Assembly (NCBI GenBank): GCA_014871385.1
Contig: CM026427.1
Coordinates: forward strand, 17,362,362-17,426,361
Direction: 5' to 3'
Source: Ceratodon purpureus
Lineage: Eukaryota; Streptophyta; Bryopsida; Pseudoditrichales; Ditrichaceae
DNA: 64,000 nt
In this document: piece by piece, positions 48,784-61,351 of the stretch
Numbering within the stretch: the stretch's first letter is position 1
Layout: each line of letters opens with the position of its first letter
Program-made: the position numbers and the translations under genes
The notes under the pieces: generated by a model
Seen by the model: only the letters and a program-made list of their open reading frames with translations
The model's database searches: none
Told to the model about the DNA's origin: nothing

Positions 48784-50969
48784 AGACCTCTTTCACATCT
48801 TAAACATTTGGACCCAACGATGATCATCATATTGTTCAAGTAAAAACCTAGAAAACCACGTGGTAGACTGTGGTCTTAGCCAAAAAACAACATCATTGTC
48901 AAACAAAGTGAACATAGTACATTACATGTAGTTCCGGAGGCTTGCACCGAACAAGGTATTTGCATTGTGAAGTGGACCTTGCAAACCCCCAACAATAACA
49001 GTCAGCTGGTCGGTGCCATTATCCTCTGGTTCACAGTCGCCAATCAAGCCCCCAATGTAATGCGAATCATGTAGGAGCTGTAGCAGCAGCCATGCCATGA
49101 TGACATATATAAACCTTGGATGCGATACAGGATCCATCGAGAGGGAAGAGAGGAATCTAGACAAGCACAACAAAGACCTAGTCAGGATCACAGTGAATGA
49201 AACAACTACTGATGAAATGAGTACAACTAAAAGCCGGCATGAGAACTTGAAACAATGTGCATAAAAACTATGCGCAATATCTTTTCTCTGTGGACTGTGT
49301 GGTGAGTTTCAAAGCGTACTAGGAGCCCTAATTAATAACCACAGCCATCGACAATCATGAAAGGATGATCAAAACTCTAATTCAACATGTAAGATTGAAG
49401 GCACTCACACAAATGCTATGCAAACGACGAAAACAATCGAGGGTTGTTTAATCGTTGTGAAATTGAAGTTCTTCAAAAAAAACCCTCCGCAACATCATCC
49501 TATGACCTCACGGCAGATTTACAGGAAATAAACGGAGGACAAGATCGTCAAACCTACGGTGATAAATTTACAAACAAAGTGAATAAAACTGAAAGGGAAA
49601 ACGAGATGACGCCGCGAGCGATCTGATCATTAGAACCTGAGTAAAATGCGCCACTGGTGCCGGGACCATCGGGGATTCTTAAGTAGCGCAGAGAGGAACA
49701 GAACTGCTGCACCTCGACGACGTCGCCAAAACTGCAAACATCAAAGTTGCTTACGCTTTGATACATCCAGGTCATGAGGGAAAAAATAAAAGCACGACAG
49801 CCACATCTCTGCAATGTAGTTACAATGCAAGAATCAAAATGCCATTAACGTCAGAGCGGAAGAAGCGCACAAGTACCTTTGCGCTTGAGAAAAACAAACT
49901 CGCCCTTCCATCGCAGAATTCAGGAAACTGGCAGAAGCAAAGTGGAAATAGGGGCACGGAGGTGACAACCTTCAGACATCAACAAAAGGTCACACAAAAT
50001 CATGATCACCACATAAGATCGATCACCAGGTGTGACCGCCCACTACCAAAGCCGCCCAATATGCGATTGTGGCAAACCTGCTATATAACATCAGAGTTCC
50101 ATTTGAACATCAAATACGTACATTGGGCAAAGAAATACGGGAATTCGTTCCACTACCAAGTATTGTGTGAACATTCAATGACTTTTTCCAAGTTAGAGGT
50201 CTTATCTAAAATGTCCTTCCATTTCATAAGGCTAGATGCGAATTGGACTTTAGTTTTTGCCTACATGTTATATTAATATAATAGATTATGATGGTTCATC
50301 TGTATGACTTGGGGTGATTAAATTTGCGTATAGTTGTTGGTGAATATATCAATGGCAGCAACGGCGTCAACAACAACAATCGTGTGGATTGGACGGCGGG
50401 GCTAGTTCAACGATGGATGGCTGGCACAATGTGAAGAGGTGGCTGGATTTTGTTGCAAAGTGTTGGGCACACGTATTATGTGCTAAATTGGGTGGATGCT
50501 GTGGCGCTGTCTACCATCATGGCGGCCACTGCCATCCACCGTCTACACCGAAGACAAACTGTCGTCTATTAAGTGTGGTGCTTCATTATGACTACAACTT
50601 GACATATGTTGTCAATGGCATTATCGGTGAATTATTGTCAAATACACTCAATGAGGGGAATTACTTTCTAGAAATATTGCAAGTAGAGGCCTTTGGATGG
50701 CTACGCAAGTGGAAATTTAGGACATGAACTCTGATTCCATTGATCAATGTCAGTTCGTTCTCTGATTGTTGTGGATATTTAATGCTTTGTTCTTGTAAAT
50801 GTTGGATTGTGTATATATTCTTGTGTACATAGACGGATTTAATTTTAATAAGTATTTTCAGCTTTGTCAAACATCGAAGTAAGAATAAATTTTGCAAGAA
50901 ATATCTCTCCAGTGGTTGAGTTTGAGAGACGCTTCATTATGCAGTGCAAATTGCCTGCCACTCAATTAA
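48784..50969. other. Right flank of the Harbinger element and intergenic DNA
   Basis: No gene recognised. Open frames at 49554-50276 and 50389-50727 lack family motifs. The right end of the Harbinger element presumably lies in here but was not identified. Confidence 0.35.
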
Positions 50970-50984
50970 TTAATTAATGGGGGG

Positions 50985-51046
50985 TGCAGGGGGCGCTGAC
51001 GGGGCAAGAGGACCGCTGACGAGGCAAAGGGGCCGCTGACGGGGCG
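50985..51046. repeat. About 21 bp tandem repeat, three copies
   Basis: The phrase CGCTGACGGGGCAAGAGG recurs three times with small changes (GACGGGG, GACGAGG, GACGGGG), directly after a TTAATTAATTAA palindrome. Confidence 0.7.
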
Positions 51047-51265
51047 CAACGAAGCTACTAGAAGCTGCATCGAGTTCGGGGTTCCGGAGTCCTGGGGTTT
51101 CGATGAGGTGTGAGATCTTCGTGTTTCGAAGGTATCTGCGAAATTTGCTGTTCGTTTGCCTGTGAATTCGCCATATCTGGAAGCCGATTGAATAGGAGTT
51201 CGGAGGTGATTGGAAGCAGTACATGATCCATAATTATTGATGAGGATGATGCCGCTCTGGTACAG

Positions 51266-51948
51266 GTATGCGTAATTGGGAGGAGGCTGTGAACTGGCAA
51301 TGATGTGCGACATCATTCTTGCTGGTGAGAGAGCACAATTTGGGCAACCGGAGCTCAACCTGGGTACCATTCCTGGCATTGGAGGAACAGAGAGACTCAT
51401 CCGTGAAGTTGGTAAGTTCCGAGCCATGGAGATGGTTCTTACCGGCAAACATTTTATGGGAGCTCAGGAAGCGGCACAGAGAGGACTTGCCTGTCGTGTG
51501 GTAATCACTCTATTGCCGCTCTAATTTGCTTTGATATTAGTCTCATTTGACCACGAATGATTTTCCATCGTGAGTACATGTGCGAGGACTGGAATTTAGG
51601 CCATGGTTGTCTTTTTTGATGAATATGCATTTCGTCAAAATAAAATTGTTTGAATATTTTATCCGTCTTCGTGATATAGGTTCGATGAGAATGGTGAGTA
51701 GTGACGTTCTGTATGATACAATTCAGGTACCAGGGGAGGATGAAGCATTGGTGGCTGAAGCAATCTCTCTTGCGAAGGAGATTTCAAAGCAGTCGAAGCC
51801 TGTTGTTGAACACTGCCTACGAAACAGGGCTGACGGAGGCGTGAGGAGGGAGCAGGTGCTGTTTTATGCCACATTTGGGTTGGAGGATCAGAAGGAAGGG
51901 ATGTCTGCCTTTGTCGAGAAACGTAGTCCCGAATTCAAAGACAAGTGA
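51266..51948 (+). pseudogene. Enoyl-CoA hydratase, 5'-truncated (last two exons)
   Basis: Exon A (51267 to about 51498) encodes the crotonase core [59 protein letters not shown] with the family's catalytic Glu region. Exon B (51727-51948) after a GT-AG intron ends GLEDQKEGMSAFVEKRSPEF. This family hydrates enoyl-CoA in mitochondrial or peroxisomal beta-oxidation. The N-terminal half and any targeting peptide are absent upstream. Just before LGGG the sequence reads TAT GCG TAA TTG, a 3 bp insertion making a stop in YALGGG. In exon B the stretch between KPVV and RREQV is read in a shifted frame (AYETGLTEG lies in the other frame), implying two compensating indels. Introns are kept, so it is a duplicated fragment rather than a processed copy. 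Confidence 0.8.
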
Positions 51949-52203
51949 GCGCTTTCCCAGGGGTGAGCTGTATTTTAACACAAGTTCAGGGAAGGTAATG
52001 GAATAGTCGTACATTGCCAAGTCGCGTTTCCATTGAAGTTTCGGAGACTCAGCGATTGACAATGTAAGGAGGAATTGAGTTGAGGTGGTTGCAATTGGTG
52101 CTGTGATAGGTAGGGCAATTGCAAGCAATGAGAGGTTCACGCTGCGAGTGCGAGCGGCAGCGCAGAAGTAGAAGCGGTTTCTCTCTACAACCTGTCCACC
52201 CCT

Positions 52204-52356
52204 GAATTGCAAGCCACTTCTCGATAGCATCAAATTCATTATACATGTTACCATTAAGTTTCAGCTCTTCTGTACACTCCCAACTTTCTTCACTGATTTG
52301 CAAGCCACTTCTCGATAGCATCAAATTCAGCACGCATGTTACCATTAAGTTTCAGC
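52204..52356. repeat. Direct repeat of about 57 bp, 90 bp apart
   Basis: 52205-52265 and 52295-52355 share TTGCAAGCCACTTCTCGATA, then CATCAAATTCA, CATGTTACCATTAAG and TTTCAGCTCT with two or three differences. Confidence 0.85.
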
Positions 52357-52534
52357 TCTATTAATCAAACATGCCAGTTTATCAAACGATATACATAGTT
52401 GATTAATTTTACGTTAATTTATATGTGCCATGTGGCATCCCCAAAGGGGGTCCATGTGGCACCGCCAACAGGGATAATTAATTATTCAATCTGGCACATA
52501 ATATAACTATACACCGTTAGTGCCTAATACATAT
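52357..52534. other. Spacer with ATGTGGCA repeats
   Basis: Contains GTGCCATGTGGCATCCC and CCATGTGGCACCGCC in close succession near 52424-52470. No gene. Confidence 0.4.
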
Positions 52535-52785
52535 AATACACATTGTAGCCAAAACAAGAAACTGACCATTGCAAATCTAGACCAAACTAAGTCCCACCTT
52601 TGGGCACAAAAAATATATTAAAATAGCCTACCTCAAGCCTTTCACTAGTCACAATGTGTTCCAAAGTCCAAGCCCAAAAGTTGAGACTTATAAGCTAAAT
52701 ATGTGAAAATGTATAAAATATTGAAAAAAATCAGAAAAGTTTGAAAAATTGAAAAAGATGTAAAAACTAATGAAAATCATGTACG
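52535..52785. repeat. Dispersed repeat family B, copy 2
   Basis: Same-orientation partner of 32230-32510: CATTGTAGCCAAAAC, ACTAAGTCCCACCTT, TATTAAAATAGCC, AAAGTCCAAGCCC and GATGTAAAAACTAATGAA follow in the same order. Confidence 0.75.
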
Positions 52786-54889
52786 AATAATTTTAGCAAC
52801 AGATTTTTTGTTATGACAAAAGTTATGACTAATAAAGATTCCATTTATTTTTGGACTAGCATATGTGTAATGCCAATGATTGTCAAAGGCTTAATTAATA
52901 AAGCATGACAAGTCTTATGCATCATGACACTTATTTTTCCAAGAACATACTTTATCAAAAAATATCCACTCTCTCAATAGAGATTTGGGTCGAGCGTTTT
53001 GCTCCATCTAAGTTTTGCTCAGAATGCCATCGCCTTTGCACCAAAACTTCCAAAAAGTCCTCTAATGTAATCTTTTTTGGAAGTGACAGCCTCTCAACCT
53101 TTGGTCATAGTGAGAAAGCATTTTGGCCAGATTTTAGGCATTCTAGGCATCTAATTGGTGCACATTGATGGCCTCTTGACCTTTGGTCACAAGGTGAAGC
53201 GCCCTTCAATCTTTTTATGGTACTTGAGAATGTAGATTTCCTATCAAAAACCGTAAATAAAATTGATTTGATGATGACCAGTCTCAGTAGTTGTCAACTT
53301 GAAAACCCATTTGAATTAAGGATTGGTCATAGACTGCGGAGTCAGAAGAGCATACTTGCCATTTTTGTGTTTTTTAGTTAAATAATAAATATCAATTCCT
53401 AATCTCTCATGGTATCGTAGACAACCCTATTTCCAACGTGATTTGTGAATGGGGTGTTTTGGCAACTCATTTCATGGTGCTAAATATTTTTCAAAGGTGT
53501 GGAAAAGTGTTGTGAATACATTGCAAGTGTCAATACATTTTTACAAAGTAATATGTAATTGATAAAACTATTAAAGTAAAAAATCAGAAAAATATTGAAC
53601 CGTTAATTTGGCATGTAATGGCCACCTCATCTTGAGTCGACTAGACCAGCAAAAGTGCCTATTTCCAACATACTATCTACTCATCGCCATCAAAGCTCTT
53701 TATACTATCAACCCTACCATTGACAGAAAAATATAGTCTTGGATTCAAAAGCTACAAATTGATTGATATCATGTACACACTATACCGGTTATTAAGTATT
53801 GTACGCATATTGTATATGCAACAAGGCAATACACATACCTGTTGGTTTCACAATCAAGTTGGAAGTAAGTGTGTTTACCTTATTTGTAATGACCATTCTC
53901 AATACCAACTGTAGTGCATAGCGTTTTACGATTTCTATAAAAAAGAAGTAACTGAAAGATATCAAAAACCTTGATTTCAATGAAATTTGTGGCCCATTGG
54001 CTTTGAATTGAAGTGTATTGTTTTATTGTTGCTATTATGTTAAGAGACTTCTTATCATATTTTCGAATCAAGCCAATTTACAAATGTTTTGACCATCAAT
54101 CTGGTAAATAACAAAATTTTCACTTTGAGGTTGAATTTAGTGTTTCCAAAATCTAAATGAAATTTCGAAAAATCACATATTTATACAGTGAACTACAAAA
54201 AAAATAAAAATAAAAATTGCATTAAATGAAATTTGGAAATACCTTGCTGAAAACCTCCGCTTTATCACAACTCAACATTTGTAAAGTAGCTTCTAATTGC
54301 TAAAACTTGTGGTAAGACCATAAAGTTCAGTTGTCATTGTTCAAATCTCCCCACTTCTGCTCAAAATCAAGTCAATTGCCCAAAACATTGCAAGCTTTAA
54401 AGCATTGGTTGTTAATCAAAATTCAACATTTGTAATTTTTACATGAGAAATATGTTACAATGACTGCAACAAGTAGTTTTTTCAACTGTAAGAAAGCAAC
54501 ATTCTACTAGAGTTTAAACTGCTTGCTATACTTTAAAACAACAAAAGTATCATAAATGAGAAATAGAGAAAAACCTTTCAATAAAATGAGACCTTAAGAA
54601 GTGATTTATACCGACTGTGACAAAGAAACCTTATCAATGTCATACGACAATATTCTCAATATAGACTCTTCAAGACTTTTCCACATAGTCAATGTCCATG
54701 TAGAGACCAAAGGTAGTGGAATTTAAGACATAATAGAACAATTTCATTTCATCAACTTTGAAACTAATTTACATCTTAGAATCGATTCCTACAACATTTG
54801 CGCATTGTCCATGGTAAACTATTGGTTATTGTAGCAAGGATGAAGTTGACATAAAATAAAGCTTTATACAAATCTATCTAATAAGCTCT
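52786..54889. other. AT-rich intergenic DNA
   Basis: No gene seen. The phrase TGACCTTTGGTCACAAGG (53179) echoes CAACCTTTGGTCATAG (53096). No recognisable open frame. Confidence 0.45.
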
Positions 54890-57350
54890 ATTTTTGGAAA
54901 GACGCCTCAAGCAAAGACGTGGAAAATGCGCATGGTTTTTGTCACAAAGAAAATCTACAATGATTGGCAGGCCGTCTTCAATCTTTGGAAATATGGAATG
55001 ATCATTGGCAAGGATAAAATGAAGCCTGGCCTAATTCGGAAGCCTTTCCATCGAGACATAATGTTGAACGACTTCTAGTGGGTGATCAACCTTCCCAACG
55101 ACAAATGTAGGAAAATGGCAAAGGAGATTGTAGATTGCAAGGTTTACATCAAGGTCACGGGAAAGCCTGACATCCAGTGGGACAAGATTTCATTATGTGC
55201 GTGGTGTGAGCATAATAAGTTTGATTACATTGTACAGAACAAACTCATTCTCATGTTTGTAGAATACCGTCTTTGGAAGCTTAGCGAGTGGAATTACAAG
55301 GAGTAGAGTCTGGAGCAATGGTAGACCTTGAAGACGAGAAGGGCTTCAACTCGGTTATGATAAGCGATATCTAGGCGGAGGGGTTTCAGAACAAGCTAAG
55401 AGCAGCATGACTTGCAGGACTGTACCGTAGAACCAACCCAATGACTTCTGCACCTCTAGACGTATTCTACAAAGCGTTTCAAAGTCCTTGCAATAGGGGA
55501 TGCAATTCAATGCTTGTGTTGCTCTGACTCTAGAAGATGAGATGAAGGTTATTGATGAACCTCAACCTTTTTTCTTTTCAAGATGCACCCTAGATGCAAT
55601 TATTGCTTTGACAAAAATGGAACGTTGTATACATGATGCAAAGAGAGGTCAAGGTTGTGGGCAAGGCGGTTTTTAAGGAGGTGTATGGGGACCTCTTTGT
55701 CAATGATGAAGAAGGTAATCATGCGAAGGTGACGACTGTCATTGCCCCTTCAGTGTGTATCACGAAGGGAGTCTAATTTCTTCGTGCATGTCAAAGGGAT
55801 CCCCTTGGACAGTACGTACCATGTCGTACCTTCCGGACAATGCCCGTGAGTTTAAGAAATCGAGCCCACTTGAACAAAGGCCCAACATTTTGGTCTCCAT
55901 TATATATGAGAGGCCAGAAATAGCGGCCAATATCTTTTGCAACTTCTCCTAAATCTCCGGCCTGAAAAGGCCTTTACCGCTTGCTTGGAACCAGGCAATA
56001 ACAAGGAGTGTGGAAGAGGGGTCTGATGAACGAGCGTACCATACAAGCTACGCATTTTTTATGTCTCTCTTGGAGTCGTCAATGAAATCTAGGGAAGTGA
56101 GGGTCATCAACATCTGGAAAAGACGAAACATCACAACGATTGCTTTAGTAATGCACTGCTATTTTTTGTTGTTTTGTCATTTGCGTTGTCTACCGCTCCA
56201 ATGGCGGGGCCCACTTATTGGAACTATTCTGCTAAGCTCCGATGTATATCTTTGTACTTCCACTAACTATTTGTTCTTATACTTTTCAAAAGGCACTAAG
56301 CAATGGTAATTGACATCGTGCAAATTGTCAAAGAGAGGACGATGCCAATCTTCTAGTGAAAACAATGACCTTCATCCTTGGTATATATGAAGTACCAATC
56401 ACTCAAATAGTTACAAAAGTCTAAAGGTCAAGACTCAACCACTTCCGCAATCGCAGAGGTCCAAAGAAGTGTAGCTCCTACACTCATAGTAGCAGATTTA
56501 GGTGTTATTCCGGAGGAGCCTCATCTCATGAAGAAGGGCCGGTTTCACTCAAAGGGTGGCTGGAAGAGTGTTGGAGTAGGGGTTAGATTAGATTTCTTAG
56601 ATGAAGTCTTGGAACTTGATAGCAAATAAGGATTGGTAGATCGTGGAGAAAATTTTGCCTTAGAGGATGAGATTGAGGATAACAAAGGACTTTCCAACGC
56701 AAATTCTAATTACAACAACCAGCCCTAGTTGCACGGCCTTAGAGAACAGGAGGTGGACGACATTGTATTGCCGGCCACTTTCTCCCTTGAAAGGTAAGTT
56801 GTTGTTTACAAGGAGGAATCAACTCCTTTGGAGTCGCATGTTGAGGTATCATGTGCAGTGGAGGAAGTGCAAAGTGAGACTCGCAACAATGTAGGTATCT
56901 TTGATCATGGCCCGGTCTCAACAGGAGGAGGTTATTGGGTTTCACGGCTCTAGGGGTAGCAAAAATGGAGCATTGAGAGGAAGCCATGTACGCAACGGCT
57001 GTTGGCGGGCCGTCAATAAGCCGACCAAGGTTCATTGAACACGGCATATAAGGAGATTTTGAGCATTTTGTCGGTGACATTTGTCACCACTAGTGCCAAG
57101 GGATCCTCTTGATGGCTTTGGCCTTCTTGCAATAAGATCTCAAAAGTTGTTGAGGGAAGAAAAGTAAGGTGGCTAGTTTGACGCAGACTACATCTCTCTT
57201 TAGCAACGTCAAGCAACAGACAACAGATGTTTAAGAGGAAGGAGAATTTGCTCGGAACAAGAAATAAAATTCTTCCTAGAAGAAAACCTCCAAATATACA
57301 TCTAGGGGGACGGCAATGAGCTCAACACACGGTGACACTTCTAAGAACCA
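54890..57350 (+). pseudogene. Decayed coding-like region, product not recognised
   Basis: Plus-strand open pieces follow one another with stops between: roughly 54910-55076 (KKIYNDWQAVFNLWKYG), 55082-55306 (KMAKEIVDCKVYIKVTGKP, AWCEHNKF), 55755-55952 and 56010-56309, and pieces around 56770-57330 (VEVSCAVEEVQSETRNN). Composition is less AT-rich than flanking DNA and looks protein-like, but I recognise no family. A short in-register piece after the CACTA-like element (about 60634-60740) may be its continuation. Confidence 0.35.
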
Positions 57351-57356
57351 ACTCTC

Positions 57357-60300
57357 CACTATAAGAAACTCAGGACCAAATCTCCATTGTAAGAAACGAG
57401 CGTTTTTGGTGACGTCTTCAGTCATGTGCCGAGAGACATGTAGACATCTAAATTTACATTCCTCTGACTAACCAATGTGAGTGACGCGCAGTAACGTGTG
57501 GGGACATGACCAAAAACGTGTGGACATCCCTGTGACACGGGCGATTTTTGGTGATTTTGGAGGCTGATACCTAAGCGGTGCCGCATGGAGAATCATCCTC
57601 TCCACTGGAGACATGGAAGAGGACGTAGTCCCTCCATACGCTGATATAGCGTCTGATGTTGAACCGGTAAAATCTCACGTGGATCCAAGAAAGAGTGACG
57701 TGGCGTACCACGTTAGCAAAGTTCTCCGTGGTTTCTATTTCAAAATCATGTTCTCTGAGACATCACTGAAACATTGAAATATGGCTGTCTTTTTAAAAAC
57801 GTCTTGGGTTGACGTTGAGATGTCCACTTTGATGTCTACGACAATGTTTCCTGCATCTTGATGTTGGTTTTGTTGAACATGGCAATGTTGCAAAGGACAT
57901 ATTGATGGACATGACCAAGTCCTAAAGTACGTTGCTGATCCATGCACGTGGGTATGGGAGGTGTCATTGCAAATGTCTCAAAGAATTTATGCGTATCTGT
58001 CATAGTCACCATGCCGACATCTCTATGTAGACGTCCCAAAGTTGTTGAAGAGGTCTTGAAAATCATCTAATGAGGAATAGTGGATGTTATGAAATACATT
58101 GTTGTGATCCAACAACCATCCCAGAAAACATCTTTACGTCATGTAACACATGTGACAGAGAGATCAGCAAGAACACATAGTTGTCGTGCAAAACATCCAA
58201 CTTCATGCTAACTGGCCAAGTTGCAAATGTGATAATATGATATACACACAATTTAAATTATTAATGCCTTCCACTTCATAGTCATAACATAGACAAATAC
58301 ATCATACACAATACTCAAAATTGAACATCGCTAAAATTTTGTTACAACATTGTAGCCTAAAAAATTGCAAAGTTTGTAAACATGTCCAAAGATGTATCCA
58401 TAGACGCAGGGATGTTTCAAAAGACGTCCCTGCGTTTCCTAAGTGTTGCAGCATAAGCCTTCCACAACATGGTCATGTCTACATGACGCTTACAGCAAAT
58501 CGCATGTCCGACCCTGCACATGTTCAACAGGCCAACGAGGCATGCCGTTAAATAAGGGATTTACAAAAGAAGGAAATTGCTGTAAATCATGTTGGTGGGA
58601 CAACCTATATATGCATGGTTTACTTCAAAACTTCCATAAACTATTAGCCCTAATCACAACACTATGTGAACGTTCAACATGCCCCACAAAGTGCAATACA
58701 AGCTACATCATGTGACATGACATCTTCTAGGATGTTTTATCAAACATCTCAGACGCTCATCGAGACGTCAACTTGTCTGATCGGACCTCATCGAAGACGT
58801 CTTCTAGATTTCCCGTGACCTGTTCATACCTCTTGCAGTGGCTCACTTGAGTTTCTTTCAAGTTAGCATTATATTGTCCAATCACTCAACTACTTGCACG
58901 TCTCTTTCTTCATTTCTTCTTTGCTGCCTCTACACTTCAAACCCTAACTCCTAATCTCTAAACTCTACGCTATAAAACTCTAAACTCTACGCTATAAAAC
59001 TCTAAACTCTATACTCTAAACTCTAACATTCTGAAGCTCTAAAATTTTATCATCTAAACCAGACACTCTAAAACTCTTAAACTCTAACCTCTACACTCTA
59101 AACTCTACTACTCTAAAACTCTAACTTGTAAACTCAGTCTACAATCTTAAACTCTAACCTCTACATTCTAAATTCTAACTTTTTGGAAAATGAAGGCAAG
59201 AACAAGCTTTGTGCACCCTCAAATTCTTCTTAAAGGTCTCATGACCTAAATATGGTTGCAGCAGCTAATCCTTGCCGCCTCTGTTCATCCACTAAACTTG
59301 ACAAAATTCATCCCAGTTGATGGCTATGATTTGCAAGAAACGATAATGTTTTCCAAGACATGTCAATGTTTTGCCATACACTGCTGATGTTTTCGGGGAT
59401 GTCTCTCTCGACATCTCAGAAAACATTCTTTGAGACAAGGGCTCCATTGTTGAAGATATCATAGCGGACACGTCAGTAATAATATGCAAATGTCTTATGA
59501 GATGTCATAGCACACGTTTGGAGTGATGCCATCATGGATGATCACGGAGACATAGGTGACATCCACTCAAACAAGACTACATATGGACGTTGTCAAATTT
59601 AATGTTTTTAGTGATGTATTTAATGATGACTACAAAGACACCAAACGGGACGTTTGCTAAAACATCTTTTAGAATTTCTGAGAAGACATCTTCACGTTTT
59701 TGAAACATTATCGCGGACATCCTAAGGGATGTTCTTAGAGACATGTTGAGGTTACTTGAGACATATCTTGAATTGGATGTCTCAAGTGACGTGGAATTAA
59801 ACACAGAATGACATGTCAGCTTGTTCAATGTGGAATTGTGCTTGCCATGTAGATGAAGAGCTGTAAACTACAAAATATGTAATATGTCCACGTGGGTATG
59901 CCACCAAAAACTTTACAAAATCACCCTAGTTTTTTTTTAATTTTGATATATGTAGAAAAGAAGTATTCTTATATTATATTAAAAAAGATTATCTTAATAT
60001 TTAAATATACAATACCAAAATTTAATATATCCAGTTTAATTACTAAAAAATTAATTTTTATAATATATTATTAAAATATTAATTAATATATTATATTGTA
60101 TTATTTTAAATTATTTAATTTTATCTTTGTAAAGTATTAGACAAATCAAAAATTTAGAGGATCAAAGATAATGATTATAACAAAAATAAAAAATAAAAAA
60201 TGTAATTCTGAAATTGATTTTCCAAAAAAAAAATTTTAAAAAAAATTTAAAGAATGGTGCCTTTTTTATTTTCCTCATGAATACCACTGCCCGTTTTGTT

Positions 60301-60629
60301 GTTTTTTTTATTGTTTTGCTGCTTTCTACCTAGCACACCAATAACTTTCACGTTCTTACCCAAGGTAAAAGGTTACTTCGCTGCCAGCGTGGCGGTTTTG
60401 CGTCTCCCAAGATGTCCTTGGTGACGTCCTCGGAGACTGGTACGTTGTTGGAGACATTGTCGCGTCTTTTATTTCACAAGTGTGTTTTGGTACCCTCCGA
60501 CTTCCACTATTCCTTATTAATAGGTGGACATCCTCACGTTCGGGGGACATTACTAGCTAGCACCAAGACATCAAAAAAGCACGTTGAAATGAATGGAGAC
60601 ATAACCAAAAACATCGGTTTCTTATAGTG
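57357..60629. mobile_element. CACTA-like non-autonomous element, 3.27 kb, with subterminal motif arrays
   Basis: The left terminus CACTATAAGAAAC (57357), and 28 bp inside it a second terminus-like CATTGTAAGAAACGAGCG then TTTTTGGTGACGTCT, face the right terminus whose reverse complement reads CACTATAAGAAACCGATG then TTTTTGGTTATGTCT (ends 60629). CACTA-type ends are the hallmark of En/Spm elements. GACATC, GACGTC, AGACGTC and AGATGTC words are dense in both outer regions and spread inward (for example 57409-57450, 57815-57845, 58385-58435, 58725-58810, 59385-59475, 59630-59790, 60405-60470), as expected of TNPA-like binding sites. No transposase was seen. A 3 bp target duplication is not evident (CTC left, TTG right). 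Confidence 0.8.
58925..59190. repeat. Degenerate ACTCTAAA repeat, telomere-like
   Basis: About twenty variants of CTCTAAAACT, CTCTAAACTCT and ACTCTAAC occur here, including AAACCCTAACTCCTAATC at about 58939, which contains a plant telomere unit (CCCTAA). It lies in the middle of the CACTA-like element. Confidence 0.7.
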
Positions 60630-61351
60630 TTGACCCACAATCTCACCTTCTAAAGGACCCAGGGCAAAGAAGTTCTGAGGAGGGTAGTATATCAGGCGGT
60701 GGCCATGACCATTTTGATTTCACCTTGAAGAATCTTTATTGAATATTCTTCTTCAATAGAAAGCCAATAATATGAGATGTATTCAAATACAATCAAGTAA
60801 AACTCTAGTAACTCGCAACTTTTGTATTCCTCCGTGTTTGTGTTGTTCACTAGTTGTCGATTGTCCGCCAACTATCCTCCTAATTTTCATTTTTGTGGTT
60901 GTTGTATGAAATGACGTCAAAGGCCGTGGAAGAAAAAGTTTGGAGTAAATCTAACAAAGATTTTTGTCTAGATCAGCAACATTGTCTTTAGGCTACAAAG
61001 GTAGATAACAATGCCAAGGGCTAGACTAGAAATTAGGTACATGGTCCAATAACAAAGTATTTTCTTATGTTGGATATAAATGACCAGCTTTTGGTCCAAA
61101 AAAAGACACCGCTCAACGTTTAGAACATAAGGCTAAGACCGACTTTACAGAAATTCTTAGAATTTTGTCTTAGTAGTTTTGAGCTAGTGTTCTGGAGCTA
61201 CGTTTGAAAGTTCAGATTCAATACCTTAAAAAAAAAACATTGCAACTTGCAACAATGTTGTCCTTATTTAAGACAAGTGGAGAAGAGGATTGATCATAGT
61301 TGGTGCGAGACTTGCATCTTTGTCAATACAGAGAAGTATCAAGTGAAGAGA
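60630..61351. other. Spacer between the two CACTA-like elements
   Basis: No gene. 60634-60740 reads open as SSEEGSISGGGHDHFDF and may continue the decayed coding region left of the element. The rest is AT-rich. Confidence 0.35.

Noticed and set aside
50966-51448. 160-codon minus frame
   Set aside because: Shadow opposite the enoyl-CoA hydratase exon, which has clear family motifs on plus.
53796-54071. Short AT-rich frames on both strands
   Set aside because: No codon bias or motifs; expected by chance in AT-rich DNA.
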